Assembly (NCBI GenBank): GCA_911728455.2 | Contig: OU452219.1 | Span: forward strand, 9,174,320 to 9,238,319 | Direction of reading: 5' to 3' | Origin: Marthasterias glacialis | Taxonomy: Eukaryota > Echinodermata > Asteroidea > Forcipulatida > Asteriidae | DNA: 64,000 nt | In this document: positions 24,314 to 37,169 of the stretch, piece after piece | How positions within the stretch are numbered: position 1 is the stretch's first letter | How the letters are laid out: each line of letters opens with the position of its first letter | Made by a program: the position numbers and the translations under genes | Notes under the pieces: generated by a model | The model's input: the letters and a program-made list of their open reading frames with translations, nothing else | Databases searched by the model: none | What the model was told of the DNA's origin: nothing

Positions 24314-27300
24314 TCACGACTTGGCAAATCTTTTCTCTGCTGAAGAGCGGTAAAAGTCAAATACTTTTTCACTTGCTGCTTGACAAGAAGCCAAAAGCAT
24401 CTGGTACTGTGAAGAGTAAAACAAAAAAAGGAAAAATGTTATTAATAACTATGGTCCAACAATTAAAATATTTCTCCCCCCCCCCATCTCTCCAGAAAAA
24501 AATAGTGATAAATAAACAAATAAATAAACTAAATAAAATTAAAAAATAATAATAATAAATAAACAAATAAACTAAATACAAATAAAAATAAAATAAATGC
24601 AAGACAAATTTAAGAATTGATCAACGAGTGAAGCTATTGTGTGATTATTGATCAAGCTATTGTGTGATTACTGATCAAATGTGTTTGAAGGGTTAAGATT
24701 TAATCTTTCTCAACATTCAGCAAGCCCAAACCTAGGTCAGGTGCTTACATAAACTGACAGACAGGTGTTAAAAATCCTTTAAGGTCAGTTGATTGGGCAG
24801 AAAACAGTGGCACTGTTTTCATATTGAATTAAATAATACACGATCAATGATTTAATACTTTGGATGTAAATAATACAATTGCAGTCTCTTGCCACACAAG
24901 AAAATAAGGTGAGAAGAAAATTAATCAACTCAAAAATGTGCTCCAAAAGTAAAAAATAATTTAAAAAATAATCAAACATGGATTGTGTAACTAAAATAAT
25001 CAAAAAAGAAAAGAAAAAAACTAAATTTCAAGTTGTGTTGATATTATGGGCAGTGCCGATATTGCTCTAGTGTTGACAAATATTCTTATCAGATGAGATC
25101 ATGTTATCAGGATTATAATGCCGCCATATTGATGACTCGGCAATTGAGCAGATCCTCTCCACCACCCAAGGTAAACAGAGGTTACCATAAAAAAATCAAG
25201 AACAAACATTACCCCCCACCCCAATCTTGATTTGATATGACATCAGAAGTGTTTACTGATAGGTAGGAAAGTGGGATGAGTCTTGATACATGCAAGTTTG
25301 AAAGATCTCACGCTATTTCATGTCCAATGGGAGACTAATAGGGGACACTAGGTGGCAGCAGAATTTAACAGCTACATGTACATCTATTGTTTACGCTTAA
25401 TCAGAATCATGCAAAGCATGGAAAATAACCAGTCGAGACTGGTGTCAACTAACATTTCTAGGTCACCCATTCAAACTAGGCACTTGAACAAAATATTGCT
25501 TCTCAGAACCTAGCAGGATGGACAAAGAGGCATGTCCAGGTAACATGAAACTACTGAGAATATGGTCAGCTACTGCTATTGTGCCCCCCCCCCTCCCAAC
25601 CCAAGCTGATCCAGACCTTGGCCCACTATAGGCTCTGGAGTTACATCCCACAGTGTAATCACAGAAGAACAGTGCGACCTAGGAATTACCTAAGATGTTC
25701 ATGTGTTTGGATGAGACGTAGAGGTAATGGTAATAATGGGGGTTGGGACGAGTGGGGGGAGGGGGGGGGGGTGGTGGAAGTCGTTACTGACCTCTTGTGT
25801 TTGGATGAGACGTAGAGGTATTGGTGATAATGGGGGTTGGGACGGGTGTGGGGGGGGGTGGAAGTCGATACTGACCTCTTGTACTGTGCATGACCCTTGC
25901 ATTGTTGAAGTGATGACCTTTTTGTTGCTGCTGTCAAAAGCAAACGTGGCACAACATGCTGCATCCTAAAAATGTTTCAATAAAGATGGACATGAAAAAA
26001 ACCACCACCACATTGAACTTTATCAAATGACAAAACCAAATGAAATAAACAAATTCCAAACTAAAACCAGGCATGATTTTTGTTCCTTGGGGAAAATGTA
26101 GGACACTTCTGTTGTGTACAAAGGTGACCTACACTATGAAAGGCTTTGATAGTTTCTTCAGGCTAAGTCAAAAACGGTTTTGCTGAATTTTCCCGAGGGC
26201 AAAAAATCAGATTAAAGTAGGAAACCTATCATGCCTGTAAAACGCATCTGAACTGGAACGCAAAAAGAACTGCAACATGTATCCATACCTTGGCTTGTTT
26301 GTCGGTTGGGTCTAGGAACAGCCTCTTTTCCTTGTCAAGCATACAAGTCACACCAGCAACCAGACACTTCATTGGTACCCCGGCATCAATCAAGGCCATA
26401 CATGATGCGTTGATACTGCATGACAACAGCTGGTTGGTAAACGTTAAGTGAATAATGTTTGTTCAGTGAAGATGCTGCATACTGTACTCAAAAATTGTTT
26501 CAAAACAATTCTGACGTACAACACTTTGAAATGACCAACAAATCTGCCGACACATGGACAAGTTCAATGAATAATTAAAAAGTATTAGCTCAAATTTGAC
26601 CAAAGGGGTCTGAGCAGCCAAGGCATCAAGGCTCGGGGGCGGTGAGACAGCAATATTTCTCAGCAGCTCAACAAGGTATATTAATGAAATAGACTCTAGC
26701 CTGTAGTACACTCTGACTCCTCAAGACCCAACACAAGATCCCATCTTAAAACAATCCTTCCTCCACTGTTTTTATGTGTGCTGATGTAACTATGCATTGA
26801 AGATTAATTGCTGGCGGATTATTGGGCATTATTCATCTCCACTTATTACTATCATAGCATTTATAACATCATTATTTTGGCTTTACCCTACACAGATGTG
26901 TGATAAGCACTGAGCTTTCCAGAGTCCTGCCGAAAAAACCACAGGCCTACTACTCAGTGGGATTCGAACCCATGACCACTGCATTCTAGAGCAGATGTCT
27001 GAACCTTTAGACCGCAGAGCGTGCCCGGTGATGACCACTCTGAATCCTGTATTAGATGTAATAATTGGAGTATACAGAGCTTATCACTCATACTGGGTTA
27101 AAACAAAAATAACATTCTTTATCCCCGATGCAATTTTTACATCTATAAAATTGACAACATCAGTCTTGTATTTATTTTATTATTATTTATTTTAAGGATG
27201 CCTAATAACAGGGGTGTGAGTGGCCACAAACAAAAAAAGCTGAAAAAGCTAGCAAAAAGCTGAAATTTAAAAAGTTCCCATAGTTTTGTACAGAGCAGGT

Positions 27301-30241
27301 GTACAAAAAAGCTGAAATTCAGAGTACAAATCTGAACAAAAAAAGCTGAAATCAGCTTAAAAGCTGCATACTCACACCCCTGTAATAAGTGAACTGAATC
27401 ACTGTAACTCTCAAAAGCCTGTAAGGGTGCTTGCTATGTGAACCAGAAACACTGGGGTAAGGTACCCTACTCTTCCACGATAAGTATTCTGGGCTCTTTT
27501 ACGTGCACTACCAATCCTAGTACATGGGACCTACGGCTTAATGTCCTATATGAAGTACAAAGCAAATATGGTAAAAGATCTTGCTCAAGGACACACATGC
27601 CACAGACAGGATTGGAACCCACATTCTTCTGCCGACAACACCTGAGCTTGAGTCTGGTGATCTACACCGCACAGCCACAACACTCCAGTCTGTCTGAGAT
27701 ATATAACAGATGGTTACAAACGGAAAATGTATTTTAGGTCACTTGAACTATAGAAATAAGAAGATTGATGTCCAAAGGATACTGATCCTGAGTCCTGTAC
27801 AACTTGTGTTACTATGGTAACCGAGGTCCTTGGATGTAGAGTAGTTAGGATGACTGCTCCACAGGTGTTACGGATTAGCTCCTCTTGGAACTTTTCCTTG
27901 ATACCTAAAGTACAAGAAGGAGAAAGTTAAAACTTGAGTTTCAGTTACATATATGTTGGTGGTTTAAAGAGAGGTGCAATGCACTTAAAAACTTGACATA
28001 AATCAAGTTGATCTCAGTAAAAATGAGAAACCAAATAAACAGTCACTTATTATCATATCATTGTCTTTATAATAGTAATAACAATAATTTATTCTTAATT
28101 TAGCATTTTACATTAAAAAATCTGAAAACACTGTACAAGAAATCACAACAAAAATCAGTAAACAATAATCAGTTAATCAAAAAGAAAATTAGGAGAATTA
28201 GGAAAAGTACACTTTATAAAGAATTTTTTTAAGCTAGAATAAAAACATTTTATGCGTCATGAGGGATGCAGAACTATGGGATTAGATGCGGATTGCCACA
28301 GCTGATGTGCCTGTGTCTCAGGGTCTGCTTCCAGCTTGTGCAACTGGGGGTCACGTGGTCACCCCAGCTGGGTCTCCTCAAAGCCCGGCCAGGGTGGAAT
28401 CCCGCTCGCGTTTCAATGCTCAGCTTGAGGGCGACATGAGCAGGCGTGTCTGACATACTGACTTGATTGAATGCAGAAGATTCTAATCAAAAACCCTCGG
28501 TGTGTTTCTTGAGAAAATCAATCCATACCCCCACCATTGCACAAAAGTGGCTCTACAAAAGTGGCACATGCTTCGAAAATCCATGTACACCCTCCACAAA
28601 TTAATCCGTGTAGGATGCGCCAACGTCGTGGCAGTAAATCATGTAAATACATGGCAAAATAAAGTATGACACGTGATGCGTGCTCCACCAATCAAATAAC
28701 AAGGATCTGTGTGTAAGGTATACATACAATTAGCAAAAAAAGAAGGGTGTGGCATGGGTTAGCTCACCATTGTACATGCGCATTGTTGATATCGGACATT
28801 TTGAGGCAAATTGGAGTGCGCAAATATTGGAGGGAGGGTTTGAGAATGGTACTCACCAGGCATACCAACTGTTGGTTTATAGATGACCTCAACCGTTGCT
28901 CGATCAATGATTTCTTTGGTCTGCCTGACGTCTCCAGGACCATACACTGCAGCCATTACCGATGTGTCTCCTAACAAAATAAAACAATGTAACCTTGTTT
29001 CTTCAACTGAGTCCCTTAGCTAGACAACAAGCTGGTAGTCCAGCGTATTGGCACTATTTTATGGGGCTAGGGTACGAGTTGACCCAGCCTGGGTACGAGT
29101 TGACCTGTTTCCCTAGACCCAGTAACTGGGGCGCTCTACTCCTTTTTAAAAAAAAAGATTTTGACTTGACCGGTCGTTAAAGACAGTACAGCGCCCCAGT
29201 TACTGGGTCTTCTGTTTTCCATACCCTGAGCATGCTAAGGTAGCACGTGCAATGCACTCACAACTCAGTCAAAGTGCAGTAAAAACAAAAAGCTAAATCT
29301 TGATCATGATTAGACCTACTCCTAGAACTATGAGGTTTGTTCCGCTATCGTCTCCACGACCCTCATAGAGTGACATGTACAAAATCCTATTCGAAACTTT
29401 CTGCCCTTCACGTTTACATGGCTACAGTTCTTTTTTGAAATCAGATCTCGCCAAAACTAGGCTCTATGTGTTCTTTCAACTCTGATCGAGCGTTGCACTG
29501 GTCCAGAAAATCCACTCCGCAAACTAAAAGTTGTTAAAAAGGGATAAATTCTCACCGCAATTCAGATCCCATTCAAACAGTATTGCAACAAATATGGCGA
29601 CCGGAGTTGCAAAATTAACTGGTATGCTGCTATGCGGTGCGCTGGTCCTATGGGCTGGTTCCGCGTACCAGTTAATTTAAAAATTTGTAAAATTAACTGG
29701 TACACATTTCAAAAAAGAACTGTAGCCATGTAAACGTGAAGGGCAGAAAGTTTCGAATAGGATTTTGTACATGTCACTCTATGAGGGTCGTGGAGACGAT
29801 AGCGGAACAAACCTCATAGTTCTAGGAGTAGATTAGACCTAGACCCAGTAACTGGGGCACTGTACTCCTTTTTTGAGATTTTGACATTATCTGTCGTACG
29901 ACAGATGTCAAAATTTCAAAAAACTAGTACAGCACCCCAGTTACTTGGTCTACCGTCTAGATCATGATGATGCACATCGTTACCTGAAACATCATTTATG
30001 ATTTATCTCCACATGGACAAGGAGCAATGTCTCCTGTATACTGTAGTGTTACTGTAGTTAGTGTTAATAATACCGTTTAGTGTTAGTGGTTAGTGTTACT
30101 GTTAGTGTTAGTGTTACTTTTTGTTACTTAATTTTTACTACCTTGAGTAAACGTTGCTGATCCATCTGGCCGAGACAACAAATTCTGTACCGTGCCAAAT
30201 GTTCGCATTTCAGACTTTCCTTCACTTGAATCGTTAGACAT
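24314..30241 (-). CDS. EXOSC5: Exosome complex component Rrp46, complete
   Basis: Six exons: 30241-30142, 28970-28857, 27904-27783, 26429-26289, 25965-25876 and 24406-24314 (660 bases, 219 aa; every phase agrees). Rrp46 is an RNase-PH-fold subunit of the hexameric ring of the eukaryotic RNA exosome, which processes and degrades RNA 3' to 5' in nucleus and cytoplasm; the animal subunit has no catalysis of its own. Recognised family segments, in order: [72 protein letters not shown] and the C-terminal VFDFYR helix in the short last exon. The length is close to the ~235 aa usual for animals. It is head to head with PRDX5, 512 bases between start codons. Introns carry several MITEs and SINEs, and exon 5 ends inside a tandem duplication that copies its splice donor. 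Confidence 0.93.
25331..25375 (+). repeat. Single arm of the GGGAGACT MITE with CTCF-like core
   Basis: GGGAGACTAATAGGGGACAC is followed by CACTAGGTGGCAGCAG at about 25347-25362, which fits the vertebrate CTCF core consensus at all but its first base. Only one arm is present here. Confidence 0.45.
25703..25880 (-). repeat. Two-copy tandem duplication spanning the EXOSC5 exon-5 donor
   Basis: Unit 1 (25703-25796) and unit 2 (25797-25880) share GTGTTTGGATGAGACGTAGA, GGGGGTTGGGACG and TACTGACCTCTT. On the minus strand, unit 2 holds the last bases of exon 5 with its donor (ACAAGAG|GTCAGTA), and unit 1 holds an exact copy 84 bases further into the intron. Confidence 0.85.
26930..27050 (-). repeat. 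tRNA-derived SINE (family A)
   Basis: On the minus strand it shows a polymerase III B-box-like GGGTTCGAATCCC preceded by GACATCTGCTCTAGAATGCA and followed by TAGTAGGCCTGTGG. The same order appears on the plus strand at 35735-35890. Acceptor-stem ends do not pair, so it is not a functional tRNA. Confidence 0.6.
27435..27690 (-). repeat. SINE-like repeat (family B)
   Basis: CTTGCTCAAGGACACA, GATTGGAACCCACATTCT and GAGCTTGAGTCTGGTG match the 3' half of the repeat at 40195-40545 (CTTGCTCGAGGACACA, GATTCGAACCCACACTCT, GAGCTTGAGTCCGGTG). The B-box-like motif reads on the minus strand. Confidence 0.55.
29115..29210. repeat. Short MITE, AGACCCAGTAACTGGGGC termini
   Basis: The 96-bp element starts AGACCCAGTAACTGGGGCGC and ends in its reverse complement (GCGCCCCAGTTACTGGGTCT). 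A sister copy lies at 29841-29951. Both sit in EXOSC5 intron 1. Confidence 0.8.
29317..29830. repeat. 514-bp non-autonomous transposon with long TIRs and 9-bp TSD
   Basis: The two ends are inverted copies for about 125 bases, starting TACTCCTAGAACTATGAGG, apparently identical by eye. GATTAGACC flanks it directly on both sides (29308-29316 and 29831-29839), a 9-base target-site duplication. Long TIRs with a 9-base duplication fit Mutator-like elements. It has no open frame of note and lies in EXOSC5 intron 1. Confidence 0.85.
29841..29951. repeat. Second short MITE with AGACCCAGTAACTGGGG termini
   Basis: It begins AGACCCAGTAACTGGGGCAC and ends GCACCCCAGTTACTTGGTCT. The interior has its own palindrome, TCTGTCGTACGACAGA. 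It abuts the target-site duplication of the 29317-29830 element. Confidence 0.75.
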
Positions 30242-30753
30242 TATTGCGCACTATTCACACGTCACATGGAAGTTGACAATTTAAACAAAATTCTACTAAA
30301 CTAGTATACTACTACAGTTACTTTTATTAAAAAAGAACGAGTGCGTTCATCCTTTCAGCTCTGTGCACATGTCGTGTTCAATGTAAGGTCAATAGATCAA
30401 AGGTTAAATTAAGTTATACTATTTTATTTATTTTATTTAAAGGGGTGGATTTATGATTTATATGTCTGTATTCGCATTGACATTATAGATGTAAATTGCA
30501 AAACCAAATAATTGAATACGAAATAAATAAATGAAAATTGTTTAGAACAAACCCAAACCAAAAACCGTTTATTATATAAATTCCTTAAACATTTCATGTG
30601 ATGAGTGGGGGTGTGTAAAAAAATCACCCCCATCCGAACCCGAATGGGGGACCCTACTCCCCTCTCATCGCGAGAGGGCGTCAGTTAGCTAATGTCAACA
30701 GAAATTGACCTTCCTTCATCCATCCATCCGCGCTTCACTGAAGATTCTCCGTG
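30242..30753. promoter_or_regulatory. Putative bidirectional promoter of EXOSC5 and PRDX5
   Basis: Only 512 bases separate the two divergent start codons, so both 5' leaders and core promoters must lie here. I see no TATA box close to either start. The half next to PRDX5 is more GC-rich (CGCGAGAGGGCG near 30668). Confidence 0.6.
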
Positions 30754-33700
30754 ATGTTACAGTTTCAAGCGAGAACCGGTCGCCGTATGTTGACGACAGC
30801 TTTTAGGGCGCTTTCCACAACATCTGCTCAAAACATGCCGATCTCGGTAAGTTTAAAATGGACGCTTGAGCTGAGGAAGGAGCTGGGTTTCTATTAGTAT
30901 TACTGCCACAAGTGCAAATTTACACAATCTAATTTTGTGACTTTACTTCCTGCTGAAGTGATGTGCTATAGTATTGCTATATTCACGTGAGCCGGAACTT
31001 CCATTTCCTCCTCTGTCTGTGACTGAGTGATACTGATATTAAAGCACAGTGCGGACCGCGCACAGTGTGACCGACCATACTAGACTAGAGCAAGTATGGT
31101 GTGCTGTAGTCATGGTAGTTCACTGTAAAGTGTAAGGGTAGGCTGTGGAATGCAAAGGGCAAAGCGAAGGTCAACTCTCATAAGGATCGGGCACCTCTGA
31201 CTATTAATTCAGCTGTCATCATCAAACGATGCCCTCATTTTTGCAAAAATGCCTTATCCGGCTACCACTTTATCTCCCTTAATTAAGGTCAACTTACCTG
31301 TTCAGAAAGGTTGACAGAATGTATACAGAGAGGAACAGGCACTTTGAAAAGTTACAAAGTGTCGAAGTCATGAAAAATAAGCCATCTTCACGTCTACGTT
31401 GGGCTTGACAATGCTACTCGCTATATGTCGTTTTAGTTCGTTTGGGCATGAATGCTCGAAAGTTCCAGTCGTGCGATGAATGTCCATTTGATTTTTCTAT
31501 TTTTAGGGTCAATATTTACCGGTTTTGCTACCAATTTCTGGAGAGGAATATTAAAAAAAAGGAAATAAAGCCCAACATCCATTAAAAAATCTAAAAATAT
31601 CCCTTAGAAAGTGGCAGCCGGAAATTAAAACTTTTCCTACTAGGTTTTGTTTTTAACAAACCTAAAAAAAAATTACTGGATAACTAAAAAAAACCAGTTT
31701 TTTTAATTTCATAACTTCAACATTTTTATTCAAAGCTCAAGCTCATTGGCTTCTTGAATTTCTGTGTACTTTTTAAATTGCTATTTAACAAAAAAAATTA
31801 ATGAATTTTTGCTTATAATGCCATTGTTTTCGTTTACAATGTTTTTGTAACCTTTTCATCGTATTAATAAATCTTGTATCCCTATTCTTTCAGAGGATCA
31901 ATGGAAATCAGTCTTTCAAGTTTTTGTGTTTTCCTCAGCAAACAATTTTTTTTTTCTTGTGTTGCATTTCTGTGTATTTTTGTGCAATTTGTACATGTAC
32001 TTTTTCCTCAAAATTTCATTTTGTATTTCCTGTTTATGTACGGCAAATTTTCACAGCAAGGTTGATACTGAAAGACTCCAAGAATGATTTAAAGCTTCAT
32101 AGCTAGCTCCATTATTGTTATGATTCACAATAACAGGCACATAGGAAGATTATTCCACCAGGCGGGCCAGAAAATGAAATCTCTCCTGTTGGAGTCCAAG
32201 GCGAGCGCGAAGCCTGTACGGCGTGGGGTCCGGGGCCCGCTTTAAAAGCCCCGGGAAATTTTTGTAAGGCTTCATGCTCTGTAGTGCATTATAAGCCTCA
32301 CTGGAACACCTTTTGAGCAACAGATATTTTAAAATTTCAGCACCTTTCAAGGTTAAAGGGCCCATGAAGTGCAATTTTTTTAAAAACACATTTGTTATCA
32401 AATATCCATGCTTAAGGCCAATTTGACGAAAATGAAAACTACTTTTTCGTACTAAAAGTCTTTTTTGGGGGTGGGGGGGGCCCGGCCACCACTGTTTTTT
32501 CAGAGGGGGCCATTTGCCCCCTTGCCCTCCCCCCCTGGTTCCTACATGCATGATCTTTCTTGTAATGAAACCAATGGACCATCAAAAGCGACTCGCTCTG
32601 TGACCTGTAGGCTTGAAGATGATGAAAAAATGTTAGTGTTGCATGTGGGACACAAACCCAAAATATGGAAAAACCCATGCAATCAGGTAGGGACTGAAAA
32701 CCAATCCACACGAAAAGGCTACAGGGTCCAAGGTCGCGGTTACTGAGGTGATAGGCAGGGAAAGAAACCACTGAGCCAATCTAAATGCTCAGTCAGTGGA
32801 GTACATTATTGCATCATTTCACATCCATAATATTGGTAAAATAAGAAAATATTTAACGCACAATGCTACAGTGCAAATTATTCACTCTGTTGTAGTTTCT
32901 CATCTTGACATGTGCAACTCACTTTTACTTGGTCTTCCAAATACTCAAATTGAACGTCTTCAGCGAATTCAAAACTCGTGTTATTTCCTTGTCAAAAAAA
33001 TCCTCCCATAATACACCTATTTTACAAAAGTTGCACTGGTTACCAGTGCATAGCAGGATTAAGTACAAACTATTGCTCTTTGTTTTTAAATCTCTCACTA
33101 ACAGTGCCCTGGCATATATTGATGATTTGCTTGAACCTTACAATCCACCTCGTAAACTCCGTTCTGACAATTCAAACCTCCTCATTGAGCCTAAATCTAA
33201 TCGTTCATGGGGTGACCGATCTTTTTCTCATGCTGCACCACATCTTTGGAATAAATTGCCATCACATGTCAAATCATCAATTTCTTTAACCCTCGGAGCA
33301 TCCACATTTAATCAACAACTTCCCTGTATCCAGGAGGTTAAAAAATCGTCCACCCTGTCTTTAAGGTCAATAACCCGCCCTGCAAGCCCAAAACCATTAT
33401 AAATCACTGTGGGGGGTGAATTGGAGTGCCAGTCAAGACTTAGACTTGTGTTATTTACGACCAGTATGCGGCGCAAGTTGTTTTCACAAAGTGCATACCA
33501 CCCTGTCCCAAGGGAATACTTGACACAGGGTCAATCAATTACTACACTGAGACAGGTGGCTGCTGTCTTTCAACACTCCTTACTCCGCACTGGTTAGGGT
33601 CTGTCCAATGGGAGTCTACAGGCTTGTGGGGTATACCAGGGGTGAGGATTACATGGAATCTTGGCCTTATTGGCCCATTGAAAAAAGAAAAAAAAATTAT

Positions 33701-36700
33701 GACCATATTTGGTAACCATTGGATTATTTTTTAACCTCCCGGCTGCTCTATTAAACGAGTTTAAGAAGAACCTTAAAACTCATCTTTTTATAAAAGCATT
33801 TGCATAATGTAGTTTTACTTGGGTTTTCTGCTTTATCATTGTATTTTGTATTTATTAGTTAGTTATCATGTAATTTTGTACAAGCGCCATGAGCACTTTT
33901 GTGGATTTGTGCACTTAATAAATTGTCATTATTATTATTATTATTATTATTATTCAGAACCCTGACTTAAAAATGACATTGTTTTTGCTCAAAACTGCTC
34001 CAGACTGGAGACAAGCTTCCTAGCGTGCAGCTAATGGAAGATAACCCTGGTAACAAGGTCAACATAGCTGAACTGACTGCTGGAAAGAAGGCTATCGTGT
34101 TTGCTGTCCCAGGAGCTTTTACACCAGGATGCAGCAAGGTATATGTAAAGTCTAGCCCTGGATGGTTATACCACCATTACTGCTTTATTGGTTTTGTTTC
34201 TGAATGCTAGTCTTGGTTCCAAGACGCTGCTGCATTAGTTAAGAAAAGCAACATCACTGCCGACAGAAACAATCACCGTTGGAGGGTGCTGTCATCCCGT
34301 GCAAGAGCAAAAACTATCATCACAATGAACTGCTATCACTGGAGCAGATTCTACAAAATTCCCAAGGAGCTCCTTTGATCGCAACTAATACAACAGGAGC
34401 ATCTTGTAACCAAGACTATGTTTCTACATGCTTATTCTGCTTACATTGATTTGAATTGTAGAAAAAAACAAAACAAGTATGATGGTTCCATGAAAAAATG
34501 TGTGTATTAACAATTTCTTAACAAGTACTGGAGTTTGTAAGTTTTAGAGTCTTGAACTTGGTTTTGATTCCTATTGAAGCATCGGTACCTATGTGCTTTT
34601 CCCTACACTGTTGGTGTTTAATGTGCAGCAATGAATGATGATATTCAGCGATGTGGGGATCTGTTGCAAAAATATGGATTTATGAATAATAATGTCGACC
34701 TCCCGGCCCCCAAATCTGTGTAAAAAGCGTCTGTAAAACAACTCCCGCATTAGGGAAACAAATTCCAATCCCTAACCAAGTAATTACTGTTGTTGCCATC
34801 AGACCCATCTTCCAGGCTACGTGAACGACTTTGACAAGTTGAAGGCCAAGGGAGTAGATCTGGTGGCGTGTGTTTCGGTCAACGATCCCTTTGTGATGTC
34901 AGCTTGGGGGGAAGCTCATGGTGCTGCTGGCAAGGTATTTATTTAACCAGTTCCTGCCACGAATCTTCTATTTTTTTCCCATCCAGCCTGGCGGGAATCA
35001 TTTTCTCGGGATTGCCAGAATCATTTTTCTTTGAGAGTACCGCTGACACAAAGAAACCTTGACTTGACAATGCCATGAGAACAAAGAATCTCTTTGAAGC
35101 ACCGACATTTTTGGTTTCTCTATTGAGAAAATATCAAATGCATGCGTCGTGAATTGCAAAACCTCGGGCCTGTGCCGTGGCCTACAATAGGTCCTACATT
35201 TAGATCCCAGGCTGGAAACTTGGTTCACTCGGACTTACCTCCTGTGAGCCGAAATACAATGAATGCACAATGGTACAATGGAAGTCTCTCGATGCCATGT
35301 AATCCTCTTCTTGGAACAAAAAGACAAAGGTCTGGAATTTGGGATAATGCAATAACCCCCCTTACAGGGGGCAATAAATCAGCGAAATATTTCACTCCCT
35401 CTGTTGGATTTTTGTGTGCGAAACGAAGTGTCTCACGTCAGGTCCGTGCTCTGAGCAACCTTTTTCCGGTATCCCAATTTTACACAATGGCGTGTTTACA
35501 GGTCGCCCGTTTGCTTACTCATTTTCTATAAACATGACATCTGGCACCACCTGGTTAACAGTTGTCAACTTGTGCATATTGTGCTAAATATGCAATATAG
35601 GCCTACTGTGTGCTTTTCAAGGTGTTTGTACAAACTTTATGATCACAGCTATTCTTGGCAGTTTTGAATTGATGATAAAACCATTGCGGTACCTGTTGCT
35701 AAAATCAAAGATTCAAACTGCCTCTAGCTACCGGGATCTAGTGGTAAGACATCTGCTTTAGAAAGAATGGCAATGTTTGTGGGTTCAAATCCCGCGTGGG
35801 TAATACGTGTATGCCTGTGGAATTCTTTCGCATGGCTCGGAAAAAGTACTGAGTATACAGTGTTTGACTCACACGGGTGTATGGGTAAAACACAAACAAT
35901 TGTTGACAGTGTTCGGTTACAAACAGTGAAGTTTATGAATGAATGAGCATTCCTATCATGAGAAACAAAAATCAAACCCACTTGTGACAATCACGTATGA
36001 ATGATGTTCAATCAAAATCTCTATGGATGGGTTGCACATGACGTCCACAATGGGAAAAATTCAGCCACCTTTGATGACAATCACTGTACTATTTTGAGCG
36101 CACAACTGTGCATTACGCATGTACGGTGGCCCACAACTGTCACGGCAAAAGCAAAAGGGCCACGGCAAAAGCAAAAGCGCCACGGCAAAAGCAAAAGCGC
36201 CACGGCAAAAGCAAAAGGGCCACGGCAAAAGCAAAAGCGCCACGGCAAAAGCAAAAGGGCCACGGCAAAAGCAAAAGGGCCACGGCAAAAGCAAAAGCGC
36301 CACGGCAAAAGCAAAAGGGCCACGGCAAAAGCAAAAGCGCCACGGCAAAAGCAAAAGGGCCACGGCAAAAGCAAAAGCGCCACGGCAAAAGCAAAAGCGC
36401 CACGGCATAAGCAAAAGGATCACGGCGAAAGCAAAAGCGCCACGGCGAAAGCAAAAGGGCCACGGCAAAAGCAAAAGCGCCACGGCAAAAGCAAAAGGGC
36501 CACGGCAAAAGCAAAAGCGCAATGTAGATATGGGTTAAAGGTTGAATTTGGTTACGGTGTACTAAATATTCAACACGGACAGTGTGCAGTTGATCCTTGA
36601 CCTGCAAAATGTTCACACATTAGTTCAGGTCCTGACTCTGTTTTCCTGTCTGGGACGTCTCTGCGTGATTAGAGTAATTTTTGCTTTGTTCACTGATTGT

Positions 36701-37138
36701 TTACAGGCATTTCTAAACAAGACTGTTTGTCTTCTGAATGTGCCTCCATAATTGCCTCTGTCTTATTTGTGTCACATTACAACCTTATTTATTACTGTTG
36801 CTTTCTTTAAATTTGTTTGTCGTAATGACCTCCTGCAGTGATTGTTTTTTGTGCATTTTGGAAATAAATGTTGAGAAGAATTAAATTGAATTGAATATAG
36901 GTCAAGCTTCGAAAAACTTTGAATGCATAATACGTTCTTTAACGTTCGGGTTGGGAAATGTAGGACAGTAGGAGGGACGAAGGAGCAGAGAGAAAGAGAG
37001 TTGGAAAAGGGGGTTGAAACGGAGGGAGATAGCAAAAGAAGAAAGGGGGAAGGAAATAATACAGTATAGTTTATTGCAATGTACGGCCGGCGGGGGAAGA
37101 GAGCACGGGTACAAAACGAAACCAAAATATAAATGGAA

Positions 37139-37169
<31 letters not shown>

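Noticed and set aside
36141-36520. Possible CRISPR array
   Set aside because: Units are contiguous 20-mers without unique spacers, in an animal intron with no cas genes.
36061-36616. Long open frames in both strands rich in ALLLLPW or [10 protein letters not shown]
   Set aside because: They are by-products of a 20-bp tandem repeat, which is open in several frames at once; no start context, splice or domain supports coding.
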